Positions 17,088 to 28,091 are shown, counted from the stretch's first letter. The stretch: DNA of 64,000 nt from Brevibacillus humidisoli (GCF_020923435.1 NZ_CP087263.1:3925970-3989969); one strand, 5' to 3'. Notes: a model not told the origin generated them from the letters alone. Program-made: numbers and translations.

Positions 17088-18098
17088 TTACATCATACCA
17101 GACTGGTAGGAGACAAACAGCGCGGTCAGCATGATGTTAATTAACGCAAGCGGGAGCAATCCTTTCCAGGCGAAGCTCATCAACTGGTCGGCCCGCAGGC
17201 GCGGCATGGTCGCGCGCAGCCAGAACTGGAAAAATACATAGAGCGAAAACTTCAAGATAAACCAGATAACTGGCGGTATGAAGTCAAGTGCCGGATGGAT
17301 CGGAAGCCATCCACCGAGGAACAGGATCGTAACCAACGTCCCCATCCCAAACATGTAGACGTATTCCGCCAGCATGAACATCGCGAAGCGGAAACCGGAG
17401 TACTCGACGTGATAACCGGCGACCAACTCCGACTCTGCTTCCGGCAGGTCAAACGGGGTCCGGTTCAGCTCGGCTTGGGCTGCGATGATAAACACGACAA
17501 ACCCGAGAAATTGCGGCACAATGTTCCACACATCCTGCTGAGCCAGCACGATCTCTTTCAGATTGAGACTTCCCGTCATCAGGACAATGCCAACTACCGA
17601 CATAACCAGCGGCACTTCGTAACTGATCATCTGCGCCGCCGAACGCAGTCCCCCGATCAAAGAGTACTTGTTGTTGGAGGCCCAGCCGGCCGTTATCACA
17701 CCAAGTACAGTAATCCCGGAGAGCGCGATGTAGTACAGGATACCAATCCCGAGATCAGCAAAATGCAATGTATCCGTAAATGGCATCACTGCCAGCACGG
17801 CAAAAGCAGGGGCGTAAGCAAGCACTGGCGCCAGCGCAAACAATGCCTTGTCGGCGTGTTTGGGACGAGTGTCTTCCTTGAGCAGCAGCTTGGCTACGTC
17901 TGCCACGGTCTGCAAAAGCCCTAGCGGTCCAACCCGGTTAGGCCCAATCCGCAGCTGCATCCAGCCGATCACCTTGCGCTCAAAATAGATCGCGTAAGTG
18001 ACGAAACCAAGTACGACGAGCAGCAAAGCCACTGCCGCAACGGCAAACAGCAATATGTTCTGCAATCCAGGTGTTTGTTGCAGCAACTGTTCCATCAC
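17088..18098 (-). CDS. nuoH: NADH-quinone oxidoreductase subunit H
   Basis: A 336-residue membrane subunit with eight helices that forms the quinone entry site with NuoB and NuoD. Signatures are ERKVIGWMQLRIGPNRVGPLGLLQTVADVAKLLLKED near residue 40 and AQAELNRTPFDLPEAESELVAGYHVEYSG, the acidic quinone-site loop. Translation may start at GTG 18098 or the ATG immediately after; both overlap the nuoD stop. GGAGGTGGAC is the ribosome binding site. Confidence 0.97.
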   Translation of the reverse strand: MMEQLLQQTPGLQNILLFAVAAVALLLVVLGFVTYAIYFERKVIGWMQLRIGPNRVGPLGLLQTVADVAKLLLKEDTRPKHADKALFALAPVLAYAPAFAVLAVMPFTDTLHFADLGIGILYYIALSGITVLGVITAGWASNNKYSLIGGLRSAAQMISYEVPLVMSVVGIVLMTGSLNLKEIVLAQQDVWNIVPQFLGFVVFIIAAQAELNRTPFDLPEAESELVAGYHVEYSGFRFAMFMLAEYVYMFGMGTLVTILFLGGWLPIHPALDFIPPVIWFILKFSLYVFFQFWLRATMPRLRADQLMSFAWKGLLPLALINIMLTALFVSYQSGMM

Positions 18099-19249
18099 GC
18101 GTCCACCTCCCCAAGTACAATATCAATACTGCCGAGAATCGCTACCATGTTCGCGATGTTTTCTCCTTTCAGCAGTGTCGGGAGGATTTGCAGGTTGTTA
18201 AAAGACGGACGACGGAACTTGAGCCGCCATGGTTTGTCTTTTCCCTGGCTGGCAATGTAGACACCGATCTCTCCGCGCGGCGATTCAATTCGCACAAATG
18301 TCTCCCCTGCAGGCGGACGAATCACGCGCGGTACTTTCCCCATAACCTCGCCTTCTGACGGGAACTGTTCCACCGCCTGCTCCAAAATACGCAGGGACTG
18401 TTCGATTTCCGCCATGCGCAGGTGGTAGCGGGAGAGACAGTCACCCTCCGTCGCCACCGGCACGTCAAAGTCAAACCGGTCGTAAATGCAGTAGGGTTCA
18501 TCTTTGCGAAGGTCCCACTTGATGCCGGTACTGCGCAGCATCACACCGGATAGGGAGTAGTCAAGTGCCATCTTGGCATCAAAAGTCCCGATGCCCCGCA
18601 AACGACTGATAAAAATTTCGTTGCCGGTGACCAGATTGTGATAACTGGGCAATTGCTTTTTCATATACTGAATGAACTCTTTTACCTTGTCGATCCAGCC
18701 AGGCGGAGCATCCCATTTGACACCTCCTACGCGCATGTAATTAAACGTCATCCGTGCGCCGCACAGTTCGTTAAACAAGTCTAGAATCATCTCGCGGTCG
18801 CGGAAGGCATAAAGAAACGGACTCATCGCTCCGATGTCCAAGAGGTAAGTCCCCCACCAGACGAGGTGGCTTGCCACACGGTTCAACTCCATCGCAATCA
18901 GCCGCAGGTACTGGGCTCGCTCCGGTATTTCCAATCCCATCATCGTCTCTACCGCATGACACAACACATAATTGTTGGTCATGGCCGACACGTAATCGAG
19001 GCGATCGGTATACGGAATGATTTGCGTGTAGTTGAGATCCTCAGCCAGTTTTTCCGTTCCGCGATGCAGGTAGCCGATCACTGGGATTGCTTCGGTAATC
19101 GTCTCCCCATCTATTTTTACGACTAAACGAAACACGCCATGCGTACTCGGATGCTGCGGCCCTACATTTAGCAGCATCTCTTCGGTACGAATGCCGGTGT
19201 CGGGCGAAATCGCAGTGGAAAGCGTCGTCGGTTCGGTTCGCATATTCAC
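18095..19249 (-). CDS. nuoD: NADH-quinone oxidoreductase subunit D (49 kDa)
   Basis: A 384-residue peripheral subunit related to the large subunit of NiFe hydrogenases, forming the quinone pocket with NuoB. NVGPQHPSTHGVFRLVV (about 28-44) carries the quinone-pocket histidine, and YLHRGTEKLAEDLNYTQIIPYTDRLDYVS is the second signature. It ends in GSIDIVLGEVDA, the usual C-terminus with the catalytic-site aspartate region. It begins 3 bases after nuoC and overlaps nuoH by 4 bases. Confidence 0.97.
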   Translation of the reverse strand: MNMRTEPTTLSTAISPDTGIRTEEMLLNVGPQHPSTHGVFRLVVKIDGETITEAIPVIGYLHRGTEKLAEDLNYTQIIPYTDRLDYVSAMTNNYVLCHAVETMMGLEIPERAQYLRLIAMELNRVASHLVWWGTYLLDIGAMSPFLYAFRDREMILDLFNELCGARMTFNYMRVGGVKWDAPPGWIDKVKEFIQYMKKQLPSYHNLVTGNEIFISRLRGIGTFDAKMALDYSLSGVMLRSTGIKWDLRKDEPYCIYDRFDFDVPVATEGDCLSRYHLRMAEIEQSLRILEQAVEQFPSEGEVMGKVPRVIRPPAGETFVRIESPRGEIGVYIASQGKDKPWRLKFRRPSFNNLQILPTLLKGENIANMVAILGSIDIVLGEVDA

Positions 19250-19252
19250 CCG

Positions 19253-20773
19253 TCACACCTCCTCGTCATACTGCTCGTAATCCTTACGCAGGGGGTGACC
19301 GACCCAATCATCAGGAAGCAGAATTCGACGCAAATCGTTATGACCCGGGAAATAAATGCCGAGTAAGTCGAATGTCTCCCGTTCGTTCCAGTTGGCCCCC
19401 GACCAAACATCTGATACAGAAGGGATTGTCGGATTCTCTCGGTCCGTAGTTACTTTGACTGCCAAACTCTGTCGGTTGTTGTAGGAGTAAAAGTGATAGT
19501 ATACTTCCATCCGATCCTCATAATCGACACCGTGCAGATTGGACAGATAGTCAAATGCCAACTGTTCATCTTCTTTCAAAAAGCGGGCCACATCCTGCCA
19601 CTGATCATTTTTTACAACAATCGTCGGCACTTCCTTGGCCAATTCATTGATGTAAGCGTCCTCTATCGCATCTGAACCAAACTGTTCCGTAATCCGTTTG
19701 ATATATTTGTCGAGGAAGGGTTGATTCTTAGATGGAGGTTTAGGCGCTTCTTCTTCCGCAGACGCTCCCTGCACGGCTTTCGCTTTTGCCGCAGCTGCAG
19801 CTGCCGCTTTTGCCTTGGCCGCGGCGGCTGCCTTTGCTTTCGCGTCTGCATCGCCTTCGGCTCCGCCGCTCTCGCCTGCTTCCCGGGCTTGCTTCGCTTT
19901 CGCTGCTGCCGCTTTTGCCTTGGCCGCGGCGGCTGCCTTTGCTTTCGCGTCTGCATCGCCTTCGGCTCCGCCGCTCTCGCCTGCTTCCCGGACTTGCTTC
20001 GCTTTCGCTGCTGCCGCCGCGGCGGCTGCTGCTTTTGCCTTAGCCGCGGCGGCTGCCTTTGCTTTCGCGTCTGCATCGCCTTCGGCTCCGCTGCTCTCGC
20101 CTGCTTCCCGGGCTTGCTTCGCTTTCGCTGCTGCCGCCGCGGCGGCTGCTGCTTTTGCCTTAGCCGCGGCGGCTGCCTTTGCTTTCGCGTCTGCATCGCC
20201 TTCGGCTCCGCCGCTCTCGCCTGCTTCCCGGGCTTGCTTCGCTTTCGCTGCTGCCGCTGCTGCGGCTGCTGCTTTTGCCTTGGCCGCGGCGGCTGCCTTT
20301 GCTTTCGCGTCTGCATCGCCTTCGGCTCCGCCGCTCTCGCCTGCTTCCCGGGCTTGCTTCGCTTTCGCTGCTGCCGCTGCTGCGGCTGCTGCTTTTGCCT
20401 TGGCCGCGGCGGCTGCCTTTGCTTTCGCGTCTGCATCGCCTTCGGCTCCGCCGCTCTCGCCTGCTTCCCGGGCTTGCTTCGCTTTCGCTGCTGCCGCTGC
20501 TGCGGCTGCTGCTTTTGCCTTGGCCGCGGCGGCTGCCTTTGCTTTCGCGTCTGCGTCACTAGTAACTCCGCTGCCTTCGCCCGCTTCATTCTGGGCTTGC
20601 TTCGTTTCCGTAGACTGTTCACTCTCGCTGGAAACTGATTGATTAGCAGTTGAACCTGCTTCGGCTAGCTGCTCTTGTTCGCGCTGTTTGCGCAGCGCTT
20701 CCGCCTTTGCCTTGGCTTCGGCCGCTGCCTTTGCCTTTTCTTCAGGCGTAGGTTTACGCTTATCTTCACTCAT
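19253..20773 (-). CDS. nuoC: NADH-quinone oxidoreductase subunit C with long Ala/Lys repeat extension
   Basis: A 506-residue protein of which only about the last 155 residues are the standard 30-kDa NuoC domain ([14 protein letters not shown] onward, with [30 protein letters not shown]). The first 350 residues are low complexity: a charged KA-rich head ([19 protein letters not shown]), a Ser/Thr/Glu segment, then five 40-residue repeats, one 35-residue variant and a partial copy rich in Ala and Lys. The extension is predicted helical and soluble and is not needed for the catalytic fold. It overlaps nuoB by 4 bases (ATGA). The repeat array is described separately. Confidence 0.95.
   Translation of the reverse strand: MSEDKRKPTPEEKAKAAAEAKAKAEALRKQREQEQLAEAGSTANQSVSSESEQSTETKQAQNEAGEGSGVTSDADAKAKAAAAAKAKAAAAAAAAAKAKQAREAGESGGAEGDADAKAKAAAAAKAKAAAAAAAAAKAKQAREAGESGGAEGDADAKAKAAAAAKAKAAAAAAAAAKAKQAREAGESGGAEGDADAKAKAAAAAKAKAAAAAAAAAKAKQAREAGESSGAEGDADAKAKAAAAAKAKAAAAAAAAAKAKQVREAGESGGAEGDADAKAKAAAAAKAKAAAAKAKQAREAGESGGAEGDADAKAKAAAAAKAKAAAAAAAKAKAVQGASAEEEAPKPPSKNQPFLDKYIKRITEQFGSDAIEDAYINELAKEVPTIVVKNDQWQDVARFLKEDEQLAFDYLSNLHGVDYEDRMEVYYHFYSYNNRQSLAVKVTTDRENPTIPSVSDVWSGANWNERETFDLLGIYFPGHNDLRRILLPDDWVGHPLRKDYEQYDEEV
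19786..20558 (-). repeat. in-frame 120-bp tandem repeat array inside nuoC
   Basis: Five copies of a 120-bp unit, one 105-bp copy and a partial copy are nearly identical at the DNA level. Each encodes a block beginning [16 protein letters not shown] and ending [16 protein letters not shown]. Differences are few: GCCGCCGCGG against GCCGCTGCTG in the Ala run, single substitutions (G to S, A to V) and a 15-bp deletion in the copy nearest the NuoC domain. Unit length is a multiple of three, so copy change keeps the frame. This pattern fits recent expansion by recombination or slippage. Confidence 0.95.
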
Positions 20774-21288
20774 TGACTGGTCACCTTCCTCCCAGTCTTC
20801 GCTTCATACCGAATCTTCTCTTGCAGTTTGTTAATTCCGTAAATTAGTGCGGCTGGATTTGGCGGACACCCCGGAATGTAGACATCTACCGGCACCACCT
20901 GATCCACCCCTTTGACCACACTGTACGATCTGATGTACGGGCCGCCCGCAGTGGCACAGGAGCCCATCGCAATCACCCACTTCGGCTCAGGCATCTGATC
21001 GTACAAACGGCGAAGCAGGGGAGCCATTTTTTTCGTTACCGTACCGGCGACAATCATCACATCTGACTGCCGGGGGGAAGCACGAAAAATAACGCCAAAC
21101 CGGTCCAAGTCATAGTTGGCGCCTCCACTCCCCATCATTTCGATCGCACAACAGGCCAGGCCAAATGTCAGAGGCCATAGCGAGTTGCTGCGCACCCATC
21201 CTTTGAGGGTCTCCATCGTTGTAAACAGTACGTTGCGATCCAGTTCCTCCTGCAGCTCAGGCGCAATGTTCTTGAGGTCTAGTTCCAT
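20770..21288 (-). CDS. nuoB: NADH-quinone oxidoreductase subunit B
   Basis: A 172-residue subunit holding cluster N2, the last iron-sulfur centre before quinone. The four ligand cysteines are present: C46 and C47 in [12 protein letters not shown]111 in [11 protein letters not shown] and C141 in YIPGCPPNP. An N-terminal 20 residues rich in acidic groups precedes the fold. It overlaps nuoA by 10 bases and nuoC by 4 bases. Confidence 0.97.
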   Translation of the reverse strand: MELDLKNIAPELQEELDRNVLFTTMETLKGWVRSNSLWPLTFGLACCAIEMMGSGGANYDLDRFGVIFRASPRQSDVMIVAGTVTKKMAPLLRRLYDQMPEPKWVIAMGSCATAGGPYIRSYSVVKGVDQVVPVDVYIPGCPPNPAALIYGINKLQEKIRYEAKTGRKVTSQ

Positions 21289-21650
21289 TCCAGCACCTTC
21301 TTTCTCCAGGCATAGATCAGCCCGATTACCAGCAGGACGACAAAGATGACCATCTCAACCAGAGCAAATAATCCAAGTTGATTGTAGGCCGCTGCCCACG
21401 GATAGAGAAACAGTGTCTCAACGTCAAAAATAACGAACAACAGAGCAAAGATGTAATACTTCACATTGAAGCGGACCCAGCTCTCGCCAACCGGAATGTT
21501 TCCGCTTTCATAGGTGGTCTGCTTTTCAGGGGTTGGATTTTTGGGCCGTAAAAGCGGTCCGATGAAGCTAACGGTAACCACTGGAAGCAGTACGCCGAGG
21601 ATCAAAAAAATAGAAACGATTACATAGTTATTCGCATACTCTGCACTCAT
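21279..21650 (-). CDS. nuoA: NADH-quinone oxidoreductase subunit A
   Basis: A 123-residue membrane subunit with three helices. [44 protein letters not shown] includes the family signature of the long loop and TM2 ([12 protein letters not shown]). It is the first gene of the operon; GGAGGGGG lies 8 bases before the ATG and a good promoter is upstream. Confidence 0.97.
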   Translation of the reverse strand: MSAEYANNYVIVSIFLILGVLLPVVTVSFIGPLLRPKNPTPEKQTTYESGNIPVGESWVRFNVKYYIFALLFVIFDVETLFLYPWAAAYNQLGLFALVEMVIFVVLLVIGLIYAWRKKVLEWN

Positions 21651-21700
21651 CAGCCTTTCCCCCTCCGTTGTACAGTGAGGCTCAAGAAAATGCCCCCACC

Positions 21701-21730
21701 ATTATAGCAAATCGGGTCTTCTACTGTCTA
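21701..21730 (-). promoter_or_regulatory. sigma-A promoter of the nuo operon
   Basis: TAGACA (21725-21730), 18 bases, then an extended -10 TGCTATAAT (TATAAT at 21701-21706). The start would be about 45 bases upstream of nuoA. It should drive all eleven nuo genes. Confidence 0.75.
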
Positions 21731-21775
21731 ATGAAAGCGGCAGACCTTTTCTTGTTCCGATCAGCTTTCACAGGC

Positions 21776-21809
21776 ACAGAAAAGCAAGGCCATCGACGAT
21801 GGCCTTGCC
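21776..21809 (-). terminator. intrinsic terminator after the M6 protease gene
   Basis: GCAAGGCCATCG and CGATGGCCTTGC (21785-21809) form a perfect inverted repeat; the minus-strand RNA then reads TTTTCTGTG. The hairpin lies just past the protease stop. Confidence 0.75.
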
Positions 21810-21822
21810 TGTTTTCCGCTTG

Positions 21823-24069
21823 TTAGTCCCGTCTTACTTCGATTTCCACTTCCCTGCCGTCCTTCTTCACTTTTTTCACTTCGATTTCCAATCCGTGCTC
21901 CGGCAGGATTTTTCCACCGTCCGGGTTAAACGGGCTGGAATAATCCTCTTCGTCAGAGAAGGTGCTTACGCCCGGCAATCCCTCGTAGACCATGGAGAAG
22001 GTCGGATAGACGACATTGATATCGGACGTCTCACTCAGACCAAAAGCTGCATCGTTGATTTGGAAGCGTGTAGACCCTACCGTGCCGTCATCCCAGTAAT
22101 GTCCACGCTGGTGAGCATCGACCACACCGAGGAACCCTTCACCAGGATGGTTTCCTGTCATGTTGTCCTCTCCCCAACGGCCATCGTAATACCAGATGAG
22201 CAAGCCGGGATCGTACACAAGCAAGCTGTTGTTGCGTCGATAGTGGGCCAGTCCGATGTCGACACCGTTGTGCGAACGCCATTCTACCAGATAGTAGCTG
22301 GGATACAGAATCGGTGAACCATCAAATTTTTCAAAGCCATCCAGTTCAAACAGCGGTTCACCTTCGGCATCGTCCTGGAAGATCACCTCATCATCGGCCA
22401 CTACCTCGATATTATCAACGTAGAAGCCTTCCATGATAAGCCCGCCGTCTGTTTTGTACTGGAATTCAATCCTGATCTTCTGACCAACGAAGTCGGACAG
22501 ATCCAGTTCTTCACTTTCCCACTCGCCATCAGTGGTATCGTCGTACCCCTCAATCTGCTCTGGTTCTTCAGAACCTTCAGCGTATACATTGACATAGAGG
22601 TAGTCATAACCGGTCTCAATCTGCCGCCACGAGTCAAACCTCAATGACGCTTCGTTGACTGCAGTCAAGTCGATCTCCGGTGATGTCATGCGGGAATCAA
22701 GGTCATTTCCTTTGGTGGAGAAATAAGCGTAGTCCCCGTCTTTCGGTTGAGTGGGCGGCTCCATCTCCCGATCCGGCAGATTGATCTTGAGCAGCTTCCC
22801 GTCATCATCCATACTAACGGCTTCATCCAACTTCACTTTTTTCTTCCGTCTCAGATCATCGAGATCGATCTCCTGCGGCTCCGGCCAGTTGCCGCCGAGG
22901 GTCTCACGCAGGTACAGTTTGGCCCATGGACTAAATCCGGTTGGCTCCGTTCCAGGAGTCTGACCTGCCCAACTGCCGCCTGACATCAGCGACCATACCT
23001 CAACTGGCGAACCGGTCCCGGAGTACCCTGTGTCGTATTCATCCGGCAATCCCAGGTTATGGCCATATTCATGGGCGAAAACCCCGACAGCACCGTCCTC
23101 CGGCTGGATGATATAGTCATATGCCTTCAGGGGTGTACCTGGGATATCAGTCGGTTCTCGCAAGGTCCAGCGGTGAGACCAGATCGCGTTCTCGCCAAGC
23201 TCCCCTCCACCGGCTTCTTCCCCGATTCCAGAGTGCACGATCATCAGTGTATCCAGCAATCCATCCGGCTCCATGACGTTCAAGTCGCCGTCCAAGTCGT
23301 AAGGGTCACGTTGGTCGTATTTTTCCCAATCATCAGAAATTTGCTCACCTACTTGTTCGAGCGTCTCCATGACCAGTTCACGAGGGCGCTCATCGTTTCC
23401 ATTTGCATCATTGCCACCGTAATAATCAGCATCGTTTTCAGCCATGATCCACGGTGTTACCGTCCCTTCAAGTTTCCAGCTGCCGGCAGACTGCTGATCA
23501 TAATACTGGGTCATCGTGATAAGCTCTTTGCCTTCCGGAGTGGTGTAGCCATCCTCGTTGAACAGCATGTTTTCATAGTGTTCCTGGTTAAAATCGGCTG
23601 TCCAGAAGTAGTAGCCATCGTCTTCAATATTGTTGTGGGTAAAATCTTGGTATTCAATCAGCGCTACTACGGCGTTATCCACATGGGCTCGGTCTTTCTT
23701 CTTCACCTTTTTCGCCTTTTCGCTGCCGCTAACCAGCGCCATGCCGTTTTGCTGTACGCCAAGTTTCCCTTTGAGAGCCTTTTTCCCGATTTTGGTTGAT
23801 GTGTCAATTCCCAACGTTTCTGTACCGGGACGTTTGGGGCGCGTCACGTAGCGTTTGACGACACGGTCGATCTCCTCAGGGGATGCATCCTCGTCCAGTT
23901 CACCTTGTTCGATCAAGGCGTTGACCAACCTGTCCGTGTTTACCACAGCCCAGTCGACGTGCGCATCCTCGTCCTTCGCCGCAGCACTCAGCGGTGTGCC
24001 AAACAGTGCGCCGAGCACCAGTGTCGAGCTCATAATACCTGCCATAACTTTACGCGTTCTTTTCAACAA
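21823..24069 (-). CDS. secreted M6 metalloprotease, immune inhibitor A type
   Basis: A 748-residue exported protease. It has a signal peptide (about 1-31, ending SAAA), a propeptide-like region, the M6 catalytic domain (about 130-400) with zinc motif H333-E-Y-G-H337 followed by NLGLPDEYDT, then beta-rich C-terminal domains including an MAM/CBM-like stretch (ASLRFDSWRQIETGYDYLYVNVY). DIDVDGDLN-like acidic loops suggest calcium binding. Family members in Bacillus thuringiensis degrade insect antibacterial proteins. Start is TTG 24069 (a second TTG follows), with GAGAGGGTGAT upstream. It is monocistronic between the nuo operon and an unknown gene. Confidence 0.9.
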   Translation of the reverse strand: MLKRTRKVMAGIMSSTLVLGALFGTPLSAAAKDEDAHVDWAVVNTDRLVNALIEQGELDEDASPEEIDRVVKRYVTRPKRPGTETLGIDTSTKIGKKALKGKLGVQQNGMALVSGSEKAKKVKKKDRAHVDNAVVALIEYQDFTHNNIEDDGYYFWTADFNQEHYENMLFNEDGYTTPEGKELITMTQYYDQQSAGSWKLEGTVTPWIMAENDADYYGGNDANGNDERPRELVMETLEQVGEQISDDWEKYDQRDPYDLDGDLNVMEPDGLLDTLMIVHSGIGEEAGGGELGENAIWSHRWTLREPTDIPGTPLKAYDYIIQPEDGAVGVFAHEYGHNLGLPDEYDTGYSGTGSPVEVWSLMSGGSWAGQTPGTEPTGFSPWAKLYLRETLGGNWPEPQEIDLDDLRRKKKVKLDEAVSMDDDGKLLKINLPDREMEPPTQPKDGDYAYFSTKGNDLDSRMTSPEIDLTAVNEASLRFDSWRQIETGYDYLYVNVYAEGSEEPEQIEGYDDTTDGEWESEELDLSDFVGQKIRIEFQYKTDGGLIMEGFYVDNIEVVADDEVIFQDDAEGEPLFELDGFEKFDGSPILYPSYYLVEWRSHNGVDIGLAHYRRNNSLLVYDPGLLIWYYDGRWGEDNMTGNHPGEGFLGVVDAHQRGHYWDDGTVGSTRFQINDAAFGLSETSDINVVYPTFSMVYEGLPGVSTFSDEEDYSSPFNPDGGKILPEHGLEIEVKKVKKDGREVEIEVRRD

Positions 24070-24299
24070 GCATCACCCTCTCCCTAGATTTTGGAACATT
24101 GGCTAAACGGCTCCCATGCGCTTAAAAATTTTTGGCTGCTTTATTTATTTTTATAAATAATTATTATTCCGTCCGGATTTCGCTTTCTCCTTGAATCGTT
24201 TTTCCTATTTTCTGGAATCGATTAAAATCGAACGGTGACAGCTTTTGTAGAACAAATAGGTCTATAGTAGGGGGAGAGGGCGTGATTTTGTAGTTGATG

Positions 24300-24328
24300 A
24301 AAAAAAAGATGCGGCTCAAGGCCGCATC
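24300..24328 (-). terminator. intrinsic terminator after the 246-residue protein gene
   Basis: GATGCGG and CCGCATC (24308-24314, 24322-24328) pair, followed on the minus strand by TTTTTTTC. The region 24070-24300 is otherwise AT-rich upstream sequence of the M6 protease without a clear promoter. Confidence 0.9.
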
Positions 24329-24362
24329 ACATCTGTCTCCTTGGCAGGACCAGGGAGAGTTG

Positions 24363-25103
24363 TTATTGGATTGACTGAGGGTCTTTCGTTCCGAGGAAAT
24401 CTTCATAGATCCGATCCCAGACAACCGTGAACTCCATCTTCTGGTCGTCTGGAATCTCATGCATGTTGACAATTGGCTCTTCCAGATACGGTGTCAGTTT
24501 GACGAGAACCTCAAGCAGCATCGTATCGTTAACCTGCAGCATCTCTTTCAATTCGTTTTTTGACATCTGGAACGTATTCTCGTCCTTTTCGTGCAGAGTC
24601 AGGACCAGTTTGCTGAACACCGGGTGAATCAATGCCTCGAGCTTAATGTGAGCCAAAGCGGTACGCTCTTCTTCTTTGAGTGTGAAAAGTTCCTGCACGT
24701 CAGGAAATGGCTTGATCGGAATATCCCAATAACCGTCCTGGTCCAGCACCAATCCCCACTTCACAAACAGTTCGATTGCTTCATCCACGGTAGAGGGATA
24801 CTCGTAACCTGAGCGTTTTAAGAATCGCTTGTGTCGCTCCAGACGCTGCACATATCCCTTATAGGATTCTTCTGACTTGAACTTGGATTTATCAAGTTGG
24901 GAAAAGGAGTGTTTAACCCCTTCGAACTCCATCAGCGCCTGCTTCATCTCTTCTTTGGACTGATACCTGGGGACAACATGACACAGCGCATGAAACAGCA
25001 CACTTAACTCATGGGATAAAATGCTGGACCACCCGTTCGTCTCGTAGCCGTTAGGGATGACGGTTTCCTCGCTATTTTGGTTCAATTCGCGGATTGTTTG
25101 CAT
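24363..25103 (-). CDS. uncharacterised 246-residue protein
   Basis: I do not recognise this protein. It is soluble (no signal peptide or membrane segment), acidic overall and predicted mostly helical. It has a conserved-looking N-terminal half (WSSILSHELSVLFHALCHVVPRYQS, then RLERHKRFLKRSGYEYPSTVDEAIELFVKWGLV), resembling a winged-helix-like replication or regulator partner only in general character. The ATG at 25103 follows GGAGAGAGCGAG; longer in-frame starts overlap the promoter. It is a single-gene unit with its own promoter and terminator between the atp operon and the M6 protease. Confidence 0.75.
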   Translation of the reverse strand: MQTIRELNQNSEETVIPNGYETNGWSSILSHELSVLFHALCHVVPRYQSKEEMKQALMEFEGVKHSFSQLDKSKFKSEESYKGYVQRLERHKRFLKRSGYEYPSTVDEAIELFVKWGLVLDQDGYWDIPIKPFPDVQELFTLKEEERTALAHIKLEALIHPVFSKLVLTLHEKDENTFQMSKNELKEMLQVNDTMLLEVLVKLTPYLEEPIVNMHEIPDDQKMEFTVVWDRIYEDFLGTKDPQSIQ

Positions 25104-25175
25104 CTCGCTCTCTCCTTCTCGAAAACTTGAATCCTCGCACGGGAAGTCGGGCAAAGTTGACTCACTATCAGCCTT

Positions 25176-25205
25176 ATTATACACATATCGGACAGGGTTT
25201 TACCA
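25176..25205 (-). promoter_or_regulatory. probable sigma-A promoter for the 246-residue protein gene
   Basis: Perfect TATAAT (25176-25181) with TTGGTA about 19 bases upstream; the -35 match is moderate. The -10 falls inside the longest open frame, supporting the later start codon. Confidence 0.5.
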
Positions 25206-25255
25206 ATCTGTGTGGGAAACTCCAGCGATGCTTCATTTCCGCTGTTCAGATGTTA

Positions 25256-25290
25256 GAAAAATCCCCGCGCATAAGCGTCGGGGATTTTTC
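25256..25290 (-). terminator. intrinsic terminator of the atp operon
   Basis: AAAAATCCCCG (25257-25267) pairs with CGGGGATTTTT (25279-25289), giving a stem closed by a T run on the minus strand, 5 bases past the atpC stop. Confidence 0.92.
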
Positions 25291-25294
25291 GCTT

Positions 25295-25699
25295 TTACAG
25301 GGATTTGGTCACCTGCAATCGTACCTTTGCACGCTGTAAAGCCAATTCGGCGCGGCTTATGTCCAAGTCAGGGTGCCTTTCGTTTAGGCGCTGCTCTGCA
25401 CGGGCTTGTGCCGCTCTAGCCCGTTCTACGTCAATCTGTTCCGGCAGTTCGGCTGCTTCAGCCAGAACTGTCACTTTATCACCCCGGACTTCCATAAAAC
25501 CGGCACTGACAGCAATCTGCGTCTCTTTGTCGCCTTCGGTCTTGACCCGAACCGGCGCGATCTTTAGCGGGGTAACCAGCGGCATGTGGTTGGGCAAAAT
25601 CCCGAGGTCGCCTGCGACCCCACGCGCGATTACCATGTTTACTTCACCGCTGTAGACAACCCGTTCGGGAGTTACGACTTCCAACATCATCTTGCTCAT
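25295..25699 (-). CDS. atpC: ATP synthase F1 epsilon subunit
   Basis: A 134-residue subunit with an N-terminal beta sandwich (about 1-85, GVAGDLGILPNHMPLVTPL) and a C-terminal helical hairpin (ERARAAQARAEQRLNERHPDLDISRAELALQRAKVRLQV). The hairpin can extend into the F1 core and restrain ATP hydrolysis. It is the last gene of the operon. Confidence 0.96.
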   Translation of the reverse strand: MSKMMLEVVTPERVVYSGEVNMVIARGVAGDLGILPNHMPLVTPLKIAPVRVKTEGDKETQIAVSAGFMEVRGDKVTVLAEAAELPEQIDVERARAAQARAEQRLNERHPDLDISRAELALQRAKVRLQVTKSL

Positions 25700-25727
25700 T
25701 TATCGTCTCCCCTTTCGCAGGGTTGTC

Positions 25728-27152
<1,425 letters not shown>

Positions 27153-27227
27153 CTAAATAAAGCCTATGCAAGCTTTTGGTCATCTCAACGATTCTCAGCC
27201 GTTCCTGCGATCGCTTGTACCGTATCG

Positions 27228-28091
27228 TTACACCTGTGCATTGGCACCGGCCACAATCTCCGAAATCTCCTGCGTAATCGCAGCCTGACGAGCACGGTTG
27301 TAGAACAGGGTGTACTTTTCGATCATTTCCGTCGCGTTATCCGTAGCATTTCCCATCGCGGTCATGCGCGCACCGTGCTCGGAAGCCTTCGCTTCAAGCA
27401 GGGCACTGTACACAAGTGTTTCTGCGTACTTGGGGAGCAGCTCGGCAAGGACTTCTTCGGCCGATGGTTCGTATTCGTAGTTGATTTTCCGTTCATTGGC
27501 GCCATCTACCTGCTGTAGAGGAAGCAGGCGGTTCAGAACCGGTGTCTGTGAAATCGCGCTGTGGAATTCGTTGTAGCAGATATACAGCTCGTCAATTCGC
27601 TCGTCGGCGTACATCTGTACAGCCGCAGCAGCGATTGGCTTGATATCTGCGAACGTCGCACCTTCCCGCAGTCCGACGATTTCATCCAACAACGGATAGT
27701 TGCGTTTCTTGAAAAAATCCCGTCCCTTGCGACCGATGACGAAGATGGCGTATTCATCCGGCGACTTATGCCGTTCATTCAACGTTTGAATCACTTTCCG
27801 GATGATGTTGGAGTTGTACCCGCCTGCCAGTCCGCGGTCGGACGTAATCACGATATAACCTGTTTTCTTCACAGGACGGGACTGCAGCATGGGATGATTG
27901 ACAGAAGTTGTCCCGCTGGCTATGCTGGCGATAACCTCCTGGATCTTACGGGCATACGGCTTAGCTGCCGTCGCTCGTTCCTGGGCGCGACGCAGTTTGG
28001 CCGCATCGACCATCTTCATCGCCTTGGTGATCTGACGTGTGTTTTTTATGCTTTTGATCCGGCGTTTAATCTCACGCATACTTTGAGCCAC
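27228..28091 (-). CDS. atpG: ATP synthase F1 gamma subunit
   Basis: A 287-residue central-shaft subunit: N-terminal helix [24 protein letters not shown], a Rossmann-like middle domain ([19 protein letters not shown]) and C-terminal helix [35 protein letters not shown]. The start is GTG at 28091 with GGTGGTG upstream; the internal ATG four codons later is also possible. A 90-base gap separates it from atpD. Confidence 0.97.
   Translation of the reverse strand: MAQSMREIKRRIKSIKNTRQITKAMKMVDAAKLRRAQERATAAKPYARKIQEVIASIASGTTSVNHPMLQSRPVKKTGYIVITSDRGLAGGYNSNIIRKVIQTLNERHKSPDEYAIFVIGRKGRDFFKKRNYPLLDEIVGLREGATFADIKPIAAAAVQMYADERIDELYICYNEFHSAISQTPVLNRLLPLQQVDGANERKINYEYEPSAEEVLAELLPKYAETLVYSALLEAKASEHGARMTAMGNATDNATEMIEKYTLFYNRARQAAITQEISEIVAGANAQV

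Noticed and set aside
19786-20558. CRISPR-like regular repeats
   Set aside because: The units are contiguous 120-bp coding repeats with no unique spacers and no cas genes nearby.
19815-20642. Two long plus-strand frames (275 and 305 codons) across the nuoC repeats
   Set aside because: The 120-bp repeats keep all frames open by composition; the predicted proteins are Ala/Phe- or Cys/Arg-repeat artefacts, while nuoC is the frame ending in a real conserved domain.
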